Below are positions 17,416 to 25,762 of a stretch of 64,000 nt of DNA, in pieces (position 1 is the stretch's first letter; the number at the start of each line of letters is the position of its first letter). The DNA comes from Bacteroidota bacterium (GTDB lineage: Bacteria > Bacteroidota > Bacteroidia > Flavobacteriales > Flavobacteriaceae). Location: NCBI GenBank assembly GCA_023446155.1, contig JAEXIT010000005.1:1-64000 (forward strand), written 5' to 3'. Below the pieces are notes generated by a model, which was given only the letters and a program-made list of their open reading frames with translations, was not told the origin of the DNA and ran no database searches. Both the position numbers and the translations under genes were made by a program.

Positions 17416-20400
17416 TTACATTTTATGTGTTGGCGTAAAACCGTCCTCACTTACTTCGTTCGGGACATAGTCTTCTACCATCAACTGTGCATAATCGGTT
17501 GATTTTCCTTTTGAGAATTTATGAACGATTTTTTCCATAATGTCATAGATTACCGGAACGATAACCAAGGTCAGGAATAACGAACTGATCAAACCACCAA
17601 TAATTACCCAAGCCAAACCGTTTTTCCATTCAGCACCGGCACCCGAAGCCAATGCGATTGGTAACATACCGAATACCATCGCGATAGTCGTCATCAAAAT
17701 TGGACGAAGACGCGCGTGGTTCGCCTGAATTAAGGCATCGTGAATCGATTCCCCTGCCGCACGACGCTGGTTGGTAAAGTCGACCAACATAATTGCATTC
17801 TTACACACCAATCCGATCAACATGATGATCCCCAAAATGGTAAAGATATTTAACGAGTTGTTGGTTAAACCTAAGGCTAGTAACGCACCGATAAACGATA
17901 ACGGAACCGAGAATAATACTACGAACGGGTGAACATAACTGTCGTAAAGTCCCACCATTACCAAGTAAACCAAAATGATCGCTGCTAATAATGCAAATCC
18001 TAACGTACCGAAACCTTCCGTCTGGTTTTCCATATCACCACTCCAAACGTAATTTACTCCGGTTGGTTTGTGTAATTTTTCGAAAGCCGATTGCCATTCC
18101 GCAGCAACAGTACCGGTTGGACGACCAACGGTTTGTCCCTGAACGGTAACCGAAGCACTCTTATCACGACGCTCCAACTGACTTGGTCCGGATCCTTCTT
18201 TTACCGTAGCGAACTGCGATAATTTGATTTGTTCGCCTTTATTATTAACGAAGATAAGATTACTTACATCGTTGATGTTCTTTCTGTCGAAAGTATTGTA
18301 TCGGATATTGATATCGTATTCGTATTCTCCGGCACGGTATTTACCATCGGTATTTCCACTAAATGCCGTTTGCATCGTCATACCTACGGTTTGAAGTGTA
18401 AGCCCTAAAGCAGCCATTTTATCACGATCCACCTGAACGTTAACCTCCGGGTTTCCGGTTTCAACGGATAATTTAATCTCCGAAGCTCCTTTAATTTTGT
18501 ATAATTCTTTTTCGGCTGCTTTAGCAAAAACCATCGCGCTGTCTAAAGTGGTACCGGTAACCACCAACGCCAACGGCGCTTCTTCGGCAGTACCCATGAT
18601 ACTCATACCTACGGTTTTGATTTTCGGACCCACCAAAACGTTTTGCATTTTCAGTTTGGTCTTTGCCGCATATACATACGAGTCATCCTCCCGTTGATCC
18701 TGATCCACTAATTTTACACGAATTTCCGATTTATAAGCAGTTGCCTGTGTTCCACCAAAACCTTCACTGGTTTGTCCTACAGTGGTGATCAAACTTTTTA
18801 CTTCTTTTTGTTTTTTAAGGAAATCCTCCGCTTTTTGCGTCATAAAGTTGGTTTGCTCCAATGAAGCATCTTTTGGCATTTCAATCTGCACTAAGAATTC
18901 ACCGGCATCCGAACGCGCGAAGAACTCACCACCTACATATCCTCCGGCAACCATATATAAGGAAGCAAAGAATAAACCGGCAACAATTCCCAAGGTCGTT
19001 TTCTTGTGACCCAAACACCAAACCAGGATATCACTTACCCAGTTGGTAAAACGGGTTAATATTTTTTCGAAACCTAAAATGATACGTCCAAACATGTTTT
19101 TGCCTTCAATGTGCTCCAGTTTACCGAAACGAGACGATAACCACGGTACGATTGTAAAGGAAGAAAGTAACGATAATAAGGTCGAGATAATTACGGTCAC
19201 ACAGAACTGCGTAATAATGTTCGATACCAATCCGGTACTCATTGCGATTGGTAAGAATACCACCACGATAACCAAGGTAATCGAAACTACGGTTCCACCG
19301 ATTTCGGACGTTGCATCATAAGCGGCGCGAACCCGGTTTTTCCCCATCTCCATGTGCCTATATATATTCTCCAATACCACAATCGCATCATCCACAAGAA
19401 TACCTACTACAAGAGAAAGACCTAATAAACTCATTAAGTTTAGTGTATAATCCAGGAATACAAATCCGATAAACGTTGCGATCAACGAAGCCGGAATCGA
19501 TACCATTACGATCAACGAGTTACGTACACTGTGAAGGAAGAACAACATTACAAGCGCTACCAGGATAACCGCAAGAATCAAATCGTGGATAACCGAATCG
19601 GCTGCCTGTAGTGTAAACACCGAGCTGTCGTTTGCGATATCCAATTGCAACTGCTGCTCTTTATAATCGACACGTAGCTTGTTGAGTAAAGCCTGAATAT
19701 TCTCACTCACTTCCACAGCATTCGCATCCGATTGTTTGATTACCTGAAGGATGATTGCATTTTTCTCATTTACACGAGCAATTTTCTCAACGTCTTTTTG
19801 GGTATCTTGTACATCGGCGATATCCATAAGACGAATTTGAACACCATTATTATCGGATACAATCAGATTACGTAATTCTTCTACCGTTTTATATTTACCG
19901 GCCAAACGGATCAAAATTTTCTGATCACGTGTTTGGATACTTCCGGTAGGGAAGTCCAAATTGGACGTAAGGATTCCTTGTTGTACTTGCGGAATCGATA
20001 AACCGTAGCCTTTCATTTTGTTGGCATCCATGTTTACCTGGATTTCACGCTCCTGACCACCAATCAGACGGATCTGCGCCACACCATTTACACGGGATAA
20101 AATCGGGCTGATCTTTTTATCGATTAAGTCGAAAAATTCGGCCTCGTTCATTTTGGCATTGGCCGCAATGGTCATGATTGGTAAATCACTAAAGGAGAAC
20201 TTGCTTAATGACGGTTGTTTTACATCGTCCGGAAGGTCACTCAATACGGCGTTAATCTTACGTTGTGCATCGTTTAACGCATAATCCACATTGGCATTAT
20301 TGTTTAACTGGATCGCTACAACGGATAAACTTTCGTACGATTTGGAGTCGATTTTTTTAATGTTCTCCAAAGAGGAAATCGCATCCTCAATTTTCTTGGT

Positions 20401-20589
20401 CACCGTATTTTCCACCTCACCAGGAGAAGCCCCCGGATAGATGGTCGAAATACTGATTACATTATTTTCGAATTTCGGGATCAACTCATAACCCAAAAGG
20501 CCGTAGCTGAACAATCCCCCTAATGTCAGAATCGTAAAGAGAACGACAATTAGTGACGGGCGTTTTATGGATATTTCTGCTAATTTCAT
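17416..20589 (-). CDS. RND efflux transporter, inner-membrane pump (HAE1/AcrB-type)
   Basis: 1057 residues, the full length for this family. It begins MKLAEISIKRPSLIVVLF, has large periplasmic loops after helices 1 and 7, and helix 4 contains GILVDDAIVVLENIYRHME with the paired Asp residues of the proton relay. The second half has GLVCKNAIMLVDFTNQRR. It pumps drugs or other amphiphiles using the proton gradient as part of a tripartite envelope complex. It is the last gene of a tetR-tolC-MFP-RND operon, 46 bases after the adaptor gene. Substrate is unknown. Not a heavy-metal CusA type on overall appearance. Confidence 0.95.
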   Translation of the reverse strand: MKLAEISIKRPSLIVVLFTILTLGGLFSYGLLGYELIPKFENNVISISTIYPGASPGEVENTVTKKIEDAISSLENIKKIDSKSYESLSVVAIQLNNNANVDYALNDAQRKINAVLSDLPDDVKQPSLSKFSFSDLPIMTIAANAKMNEAEFFDLIDKKISPILSRVNGVAQIRLIGGQEREIQVNMDANKMKGYGLSIPQVQQGILTSNLDFPTGSIQTRDQKILIRLAGKYKTVEELRNLIVSDNNGVQIRLMDIADVQDTQKDVEKIARVNEKNAIILQVIKQSDANAVEVSENIQALLNKLRVDYKEQQLQLDIANDSSVFTLQAADSVIHDLILAVILVALVMLFFLHSVRNSLIVMVSIPASLIATFIGFVFLDYTLNLMSLLGLSLVVGILVDDAIVVLENIYRHMEMGKNRVRAAYDATSEIGGTVVSITLVIVVVFLPIAMSTGLVSNIITQFCVTVIISTLLSLLSSFTIVPWLSSRFGKLEHIEGKNMFGRIILGFEKILTRFTNWVSDILVWCLGHKKTTLGIVAGLFFASLYMVAGGYVGGEFFARSDAGEFLVQIEMPKDASLEQTNFMTQKAEDFLKKQKEVKSLITTVGQTSEGFGGTQATAYKSEIRVKLVDQDQREDDSYVYAAKTKLKMQNVLVGPKIKTVGMSIMGTAEEAPLALVVTGTTLDSAMVFAKAAEKELYKIKGASEIKLSVETGNPEVNVQVDRDKMAALGLTLQTVGMTMQTAFSGNTDGKYRAGEYEYDINIRYNTFDRKNINDVSNLIFVNNKGEQIKLSQFATVKEGSGPSQLERRDKSASVTVQGQTVGRPTGTVAAEWQSAFEKLHKPTGVNYVWSGDMENQTEGFGTLGFALLAAIILVYLVMVGLYDSYVHPFVVLFSVPLSFIGALLALGLTNNSLNIFTILGIIMLIGLVCKNAIMLVDFTNQRRAAGESIHDALIQANHARLRPILMTTIAMVFGMLPIALASGAGAEWKNGLAWVIIGGLISSLFLTLVIVPVIYDIMEKIVHKFSKGKSTDYAQLMVEDYVPNEVSEDGFTPTHKM

Positions 20590-20635
20590 ATATTTTTTTA
20601 AGTTTTAAGTCTGATGTTGTTTGTGCAACACCGCA

Positions 20636-21700
20636 CTATTTTAAAACCGTAACTTTTGCTCCATCAGTTAAGTTGATCTGACCACTAGTGATCACAATAT
20701 CCCCATTGCTTAATCCGTTCAGGATTTCCACTTTTTCTCCGATGATTCTTCCAGCGGTTACATTTTTCATTTTAGCCGTTCCGTCTTTTTGCATTACAAA
20801 AACCTGATTGGCACTCACACTTCCTACGAAGGCATTACGCGGTACAATCATTAATGGTGTTTTGTCGCTTGATGATGCGAATAAAGCCGTTCCATACATA
20901 CCCGCTTTCAGGTCGTTTCCGGTATTGTTTGCAATTTCGATTTCAACCGGGAAATTCAGACTGCTATCGGCTTTTGGTGCGATAAATGTAATTTTACCGT
21001 TGAATTCTTTATCCGGATAAACGCTCGCTTTTACTTTAATCGGTGAACCGATTTTAAGTCCGGCGATCTGATCTTCGCTTACCGTTACTTTTAATTTTAA
21101 AGTCGATACGTTTACCAATTCGAACAATTGTGTTCCCGGCGACACTACCGATCCCGGCTCGATAAAACGTTTGTTTACAATTCCGTTGATTGACGATTTG
21201 ATACTCGCATCACCCAAGGTGATTTTCGCTTGTTGCAAATGTGCTTTAGCATTAGCAAGTGCCAGTTTTGCCTGATCCAGTTGTTGTTTGGTAACACCAC
21301 CGGTTTTATAAGCACTTTCAAAACGTTGGGCATCTGCAGCGGCATTCTGATACGATGCTTCTGCGTTTTGCAAATCCACGTTGATTTTATCGGCTTTGAT
21401 AATTGCTAACGTTTGCCCGATACGTACCGGTGTTCCTTCATCTACAAGAACTTTGGTTACTCTTCCGGAGTTTTCGGCCGAAAAATTCAATTCCTGAGAC
21501 GGATAAAAATTTCCGTTGGCGATGAAATCCAGAGAAACCGGTTGTGTTTTTACTGTGTCAATTTTTACAACAACCGTAGCATTGGTTTCGGCAACCACGG
21601 CTGTTTTAGCTTCATTCTTTGCTTTATTGCTGCTTAACACATAAGCGATCAGGCCTAAAGAACCTAATATAACGACTGCTGTGATAATTTTTTTCTTCAT
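20636..21700 (-). CDS. RND efflux periplasmic adaptor (membrane fusion protein)
   Basis: 354 residues. An N-terminal membrane anchor (IITAVVILGSLGLIAYVL) is followed by a split lipoyl domain (GRVTKVLVDEGTPVRIGQTL and SSINGIVNKRFIEPGSVVSPG), with a helical hairpin (ADAQRFESAYKTGGVTKQ) between its halves. Beta-barrel and membrane-proximal domains complete the protein. It links the pump at 17416-20589 to the outer-membrane channel at 21713-23047. It lies 12 bases after the tolC-like gene. Confidence 0.95.
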   Translation of the reverse strand: MKKKIITAVVILGSLGLIAYVLSSNKAKNEAKTAVVAETNATVVVKIDTVKTQPVSLDFIANGNFYPSQELNFSAENSGRVTKVLVDEGTPVRIGQTLAIIKADKINVDLQNAEASYQNAAADAQRFESAYKTGGVTKQQLDQAKLALANAKAHLQQAKITLGDASIKSSINGIVNKRFIEPGSVVSPGTQLFELVNVSTLKLKVTVSEDQIAGLKIGSPIKVKASVYPDKEFNGKITFIAPKADSSLNFPVEIEIANNTGNDLKAGMYGTALFASSSDKTPLMIVPRNAFVGSVSANQVFVMQKDGTAKMKNVTAGRIIGEKVEILNGLSNGDIVITSGQINLTDGAKVTVLK

Positions 21701-21712
21701 GTTGATTGATGG

Positions 21713-23047
21713 TTATTGATTTAAAAGTGTTTTTAATTCTCCTTTGGACTTGATGATCTGGATTTCGGCCATTTTGTATTCCAATAAGGCAGAAGTGTAG
21801 TTGTTTTTCGCTTCTGTTAATGCATTTTCAGAATCCAACAGGTCGGTTAAAGATGCTAATCCGTTAACGTAATTGTTTTTGGTGTTGCTGAAAACCTCCT
21901 GTGCCAGGTTTACGTTTTCTTTTTGATTGTTGATCGTGATCAAACTGTTGTTCAATTGCGATTTGGCATTTTCGAATTCCAATCCTAAAGCCAGTTGCGA
22001 ATCTTTAAGATCTTCTTCGATTTTTTGTAAACTGATATCCGCCTGTCTTATTTTGGAACGCGTTGCAAAACCAGTGAATACAGGGATTTTAAGATTTAAT
22101 CCGATGGCGGAGAAATCCGACCAATACACACCGTCAGCTGGTTTGGCGCCCAAAGGCATCACAGGACCTTGTCCGATATAGTTATAATTGGCCGTAAGCG
22201 AAAGCGTTGGATAATGCTCGGCTACAAAAGACTCTTTTTGGTATTTTAAAAGTGTTTTTTGTTTTTCAAGTAACTGGTATTCCGAACGATTCGTAACCGA
22301 TGGTGTCTCATTCATAAATGGTTTTACCTGAATATCTTCTTTTACAATTTCGATTGGCGTAGAAGCCGGTAATCCGATTAGAAACTTTAATGAGTTTTCC
22401 TGCATTTGTACACCGTTAACCAACTGTTGTCTGGTAGAGTTTATGTTGATCAACTTAACATTTACCCGATCCAAGTCGATTTTCTTTGCTAATCCGTTTT
22501 TGTACTGACCTTCGATGATGTTGCGCACTTTGGTGTTGTTTTGCAACGTACTGTCGATCGTGGTTAATTTCTGTTTTTGAACAAACACCTGATAGTAGGC
22601 ATTGGCTACTTTTTCGATCACTTGTTCTTCGGTCAATTGTGCATTTACCTGATAGAACTCACGTGTTGATTTGGCCGCTTTTAAACCTGTGAAAACCGAA
22701 TAGTCGAAAATATTCTGAGTTAAGGAAGCACCACCAACCGAATTCCATTTTTGTCCTAATGGAGCCAAAATAGTCGTGCCTGGTTGTCCGAAGAAATCAC
22801 CCGGTAACGCATTTAGTTGTAAGATGGGATTGTAAGTAAGGCTTCCGTTCAAACTGATTTGCGGTAAGGCACGGGAACGTACTTCGGCTATTTTGTGATT
22901 ACTGTTTTCCACTTCGAGCTTGGCCTTTTTGGCGTCGGCTTTATTTTCCAAAGCATATTTCAGCGCATCCTTTAACGACAAACGCTGTACCTGAGCCTGG
23001 GAGACAATGGCAAAAAATAATAACGCAATTGTTATTCTTGTTTTCAT
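21713..23047 (-). CDS. TolC-family outer-membrane efflux channel
   Basis: 444 residues with a signal peptide ending FAIVSQAQ. Two structural repeats of the TolC fold can be followed: ALKYALENKADAKKAKLEVEN at the start and a second half ending TDLLDSENALTEAKNNYTSALLEYKMAE. The alternating long coiled-coil and short beta segments form the trimeric channel-tunnel. It completes the tripartite pump with the two genes downstream and follows the regulator by 7 bases. Confidence 0.94.
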   Translation of the reverse strand: MKTRITIALLFFAIVSQAQVQRLSLKDALKYALENKADAKKAKLEVENSNHKIAEVRSRALPQISLNGSLTYNPILQLNALPGDFFGQPGTTILAPLGQKWNSVGGASLTQNIFDYSVFTGLKAAKSTREFYQVNAQLTEEQVIEKVANAYYQVFVQKQKLTTIDSTLQNNTKVRNIIEGQYKNGLAKKIDLDRVNVKLININSTRQQLVNGVQMQENSLKFLIGLPASTPIEIVKEDIQVKPFMNETPSVTNRSEYQLLEKQKTLLKYQKESFVAEHYPTLSLTANYNYIGQGPVMPLGAKPADGVYWSDFSAIGLNLKIPVFTGFATRSKIRQADISLQKIEEDLKDSQLALGLEFENAKSQLNNSLITINNQKENVNLAQEVFSNTKNNYVNGLASLTDLLDSENALTEAKNNYTSALLEYKMAEIQIIKSKGELKTLLNQ

Positions 23048-23054
23048 ATGATGT

Positions 23055-23654
23055 TTATTGATTAATGAGTAATTTTTCTAAGGTTTCAATTCCTTTCGGA
23101 GTAGCAATTCCCCGAACGTGGTATTCCAGCAGCTTTTCATCCAGTTCTTTACGGGTGTACATCTTCTCCGGAAACAATTCAAGATCCATGGTGCTCATGG
23201 CGCTGGCATAGTAAATACGACCAATAAATTCCACATCGATTTCCTGACGGAATAACCCGGCTGCTTTACCGCGGTTCAGGTTGTCGATCACGCAAGTGTC
23301 CATTTTTTCAAATTGTAACGACTTTAAACAATCGTGAATTTTAGGATAGTATTTTTGTAACTGGAAAATGGTCGAGGAGTTTTCTTCTTTTATATTGTGC
23401 TGCACATAATCTTTGATGTCGAATAATTCTTCGATTGGATTTTTGCCCAATGCACAGATCTCGTCAATACCGGATGCTATTTTTTCAAATAAATAGGTAG
23501 TCGCTGCTTTTACTAATTCTACTTTTGTGGCGTAGTGCTCGTAAATGGTTTTTTTTGAAATACCCATTTCAGAAGCGATGTCATCCATCGTCACACTTTT
23601 AAAGCCAAGATTCAGGAACATGTCGGATGCTTTCTCTAAAATTTCGTTTTTCAT
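23055..23654 (-). CDS. TetR-family transcriptional regulator of the efflux operon
   Basis: 199 residues from the ATG at 23652-23654 (MKNEILEKASDMF); an upstream TTG start would add only two residues. The N-terminal helix-turn-helix reads VTMDDIASEMGISKKTIYEHYATK. The C-terminal ligand domain is divergent, as usual. It is the first gene of the efflux operon, and a palindromic operator (23683-23710) overlaps its promoter, so autoregulated repression relieved by a pump substrate is inferred. Confidence 0.92.
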   Translation of the reverse strand: MKNEILEKASDMFLNLGFKSVTMDDIASEMGISKKTIYEHYATKVELVKAATTYLFEKIASGIDEICALGKNPIEELFDIKDYVQHNIKEENSSTIFQLQKYYPKIHDCLKSLQFEKMDTCVIDNLNRGKAAGLFRQEIDVEFIGRIYYASAMSTMDLELFPEKMYTRKELDEKLLEYHVRGIATPKGIETLEKLLINQ

Positions 23655-23670
23655 GATCAAAAAATTTCGG

Positions 23671-23678
23671 CAAATGTA
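23671..23678 (-). promoter_or_regulatory. -7 element of the tetR-efflux operon
   Basis: Minus-strand TACATTTG matches TAnnTTTG, 17 bases before the tetR ATG. The corresponding -33 position falls inside the palindrome at 23683-23710, so repressor binding would block RNA polymerase. Confidence 0.55.
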
Positions 23679-23682
23679 TAAA

Positions 23683-23710
23683 GGAAACTTTTAATACTAA
23701 AAAAGTTTCC
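23683..23710. promoter_or_regulatory. Candidate TetR operator (10-bp palindrome)
   Basis: GGAAACTTTT - 8 bases - AAAAGTTTCC is a perfect inverted repeat with 10-bp arms, 28 bp overall, a size suited to one or two TetR-type dimers. It lies in the divergent region between tetR and the polyprenyl synthase gene, directly upstream of the tetR -7 element and about 36 bases from the -33 element of the opposite gene. Confidence 0.7.
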
Positions 23711-23745
23711 AAAGTTTTTACGATATTTTAACATAAATTTTTTCC

Positions 23746-23776
23746 TTTGATGGCGCTGATATTTGCGTTACTTTAG
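23746..23776 (+). promoter_or_regulatory. Promoter of the polyprenyl synthase gene
   Basis: TTTG (23746-23749), 19 bases, TACTTTAG (23769-23776), one mismatch to TAnnTTTG. It ends 15 bases before the ATG at 23792. Confidence 0.5.
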
Positions 23777-23791
23777 CCGAAAATATCAGGT

Positions 23792-24766
23792 ATGCACCCA
23801 GTAAGTTATTATCAGACGCTCATTTTAGAACACTTTTCAAAGCTTTCGATCGAAAAAGAACCGAGGAATTTATACGACCCGATTGTTTATATTTTGTCGT
23901 TGGGAGGAAAGCGGATGCGGCCGGTTTTAACGCTGATGGCAGCAGAAATTTTTGATACCGATGCGAGTCGGGCGATGGCGGCAGCGACTGCTGTGGAGCT
24001 GTTTCATAACTTTTCGCTGATTCACGACGATATCATGGACGATGCGCCTTTGCGAAGAGGAAATGAAACGGTACATGAAAAATGGGACGTCAATACCGGT
24101 ATTTTATCGGGTGATGCAATGCTGATTCTGGCGTATCAGTATTTCGAACAATACGAACCGCGTATTTTTTCGGCGTTGGCGAAATTATTCAGCAAAACCG
24201 CTTTGGAAGTTTGTGAAGGGCAACAATGGGATGTCGATTTCGAACAACGTGACGATGTAACCATTCCGGAATACCTGAAAATGATCGAATACAAAACTGC
24301 AGTTTTGGTTGGAGCAGCCATGAAAATGGGTGCCATCGTAGCGGAAACAACCGTTGAAAACGCCGATCTGATCTACGATTTTGGATTGAATCTGGGAATT
24401 GCCTTCCAGTTACAGGACGATTACCTGGATGCTTTTGGTGATCCGCTAACTTTTGGAAAACAGGTTGGTGGCGACATTATCGAAAACAAAAAAACCTATT
24501 TGTATTTAAAAGCGGTTGAGTTTGCAAGTGCCGGAACAAAAGCCGAATTGCAACATTTGTTCTCCATTCAGCCGGTAGATAATAGCGATAAAATCACGTC
24601 GGTAAAAAAGATTTTTATCGAAACGGGAGCGGCTAAAGTAACGCAGGAAGCCATTGAAGCTTATACGCTAAAGGCATTCGAAACACTTGAAAAGATGAAT
24701 ATCGCTGCGGAGAAAAAACAGGAATTGAAAGATTTCGGGGAAAACCTGATGAAACGACAGGTATAA
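23792..24766 (+). CDS. Polyprenyl (geranylgeranyl/octaprenyl-type) diphosphate synthase
   Basis: 324 residues, all-alpha trans-isoprenyl diphosphate synthase. The first aspartate-rich motif DDIMDDAPLRRG and the second, QLQDDYLDAFGD, bind the magnesium-diphosphate, and GGKRMRPVL holds the substrate. Small residues before the first motif (VELFHNFSLIHD) suggest a medium or long chain product such as a menaquinone side-chain precursor, but the exact chain length cannot be read from sequence. It acts in the cytoplasm in isoprenoid quinone or carotenoid supply. A small gene follows after 2 bases. Confidence 0.92.
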   Translation: MHPVSYYQTLILEHFSKLSIEKEPRNLYDPIVYILSLGGKRMRPVLTLMAAEIFDTDASRAMAAATAVELFHNFSLIHDDIMDDAPLRRGNETVHEKWDVNTGILSGDAMLILAYQYFEQYEPRIFSALAKLFSKTALEVCEGQQWDVDFEQRDDVTIPEYLKMIEYKTAVLVGAAMKMGAIVAETTVENADLIYDFGLNLGIAFQLQDDYLDAFGDPLTFGKQVGGDIIENKKTYLYLKAVEFASAGTKAELQHLFSIQPVDNSDKITSVKKIFIETGAAKVTQEAIEAYTLKAFETLEKMNIAAEKKQELKDFGENLMKRQV

Positions 24767-24768
24767 TC

Positions 24769-25119
24769 ATGTTTGTGGCGCCCTTAAATACCGATTTACT
24801 GCTTTCGGAAGCACAAAAAGAAGACTTGTATCTAAAATTGGTAGAGCAGGTCAATAAAGACTTTAACCTGGCCAATGAAAGCCTTGATTTTGAGGTTTCA
24901 ATCGCGCCAATCGACTTAAAAGTGCGGTTGCATGATAAAATTTACCAGTTAATTCAGTTTAAATTTGCTGAATATCTAAACCTGTTGTACATCATCGACG
25001 TACCGGAAGAGCAGGTAAAAAGTCTGGACGGTTCCGATTTGGTGGAATTGGCAGAACAGGTCACTTTTCTGGTCTTAAAACGCGAATGGCAAAAAGTCTG
25101 GTTTAGAAATAAATTCTGA
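24769..25119 (+). CDS. Hypothetical protein co-transcribed with polyprenyl synthase
   Basis: 116 residues, not recognised. It is acidic, predicted largely helical, without signal peptide or membrane helix; features include SEAQKEDLYLKLVEQVNKDF and a C-terminal basic REWQKVWFRNKF. It begins 2 bases after the prenyl synthase stop codon, so the two are almost certainly translated from one message, which points to a role near that enzyme. Its 3' end overlaps the convergent outer-membrane protein gene by 17 bases. Function unknown. Confidence 0.75.
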   Translation: MFVAPLNTDLLLSEAQKEDLYLKLVEQVNKDFNLANESLDFEVSIAPIDLKVRLHDKIYQLIQFKFAEYLNLLYIIDVPEEQVKSLDGSDLVELAEQVTFLVLKREWQKVWFRNKF

Positions 25120-25654
25120 CAAAAGGTAAGAACGCCTCGCTGTACACATTATTACTTTCTTTAAATAAAACATTGTAGCGAATACCTATGGTGAAGTTCT
25201 GTACGCGATAACCTGCGCCCAGGAATAACGCGGTATTCCAGAAATCATCTTCAATATGCGGGTTGAATTGCGTATAGGTATTATTGACGCGAAGTTGCTC
25301 AAGTTCGGCCGATAATTGTATTTCCGGTAGCGGATTAAAAAGGGTGATAATACTCGCGCCATAGATATACGAATCGTAGTAGTTTTTTTGTTTGACATAA
25401 CTCCCGCTAAGACCGACTCCGGCAGCGAAATACTCGTTCACCTGATAGACTGCACTTGGAGCGACGTTGATATTTGTAAAATTATTCCCAAAATTTAGCC
25501 CTAAACCGCCTCCAAACCGCACTCGTTGCCAAAAATCACTTTTTTGAGCCGTTTGTTGATAAACTTGTGCTTTTAATGTAGAAGTCATCATTAAATAAAA
25601 GACACAACTTAAAAAAACTGTTAAAAAACTGTTGATGCTTGATTTGATGTTCAT
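25103..25654 (-). CDS. Outer-membrane beta-barrel protein
   Basis: 183 residues from the ATG at 25652-25654; a longer frame begins 29 codons earlier but lacks a signal peptide at its front. The signal peptide (SFLTVFLSCVFYLMMTSTLKAQ) is followed by alternating amphipathic strands such as RVRFGGGLGLNFGN, FAAGVGLSGSY, TALFLGAGYRV and FTIGIRYNVLF. It ends LPFVRIYF with a terminal aromatic, as outer-membrane barrels do. Probably an 8-strand barrel. It is convergent with, and overlaps by 17 bases, the gene at 24769-25119. Function unknown. Confidence 0.8.
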   Translation of the reverse strand: MNIKSSINSFLTVFLSCVFYLMMTSTLKAQVYQQTAQKSDFWQRVRFGGGLGLNFGNNFTNINVAPSAVYQVNEYFAAGVGLSGSYVKQKNYYDSYIYGASIITLFNPLPEIQLSAELEQLRVNNTYTQFNPHIEDDFWNTALFLGAGYRVQNFTIGIRYNVLFKESNNVYSEAFLPFVRIYF

Positions 25655-25692
25655 TTTTAGGAATATTTTATGACATAAAAGTATGAAAAACA

Positions 25693-25723
25693 TTGAAAGA
25701 TTATTACAATTGTCGTACTTTTG
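25693..25723 (+). promoter_or_regulatory. Promoter of sucA-sucB
   Basis: TTG (25693-25695), 20 bases, TACTTTTG (25716-25723): a full Bacteroidota promoter match, giving a leader of about 30 bases before sucA. Confidence 0.7.
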
Positions 25724-25762
25724 CGAAAAATTTTCTAACAAAAAAGGTCTTTAGACAAAGTT

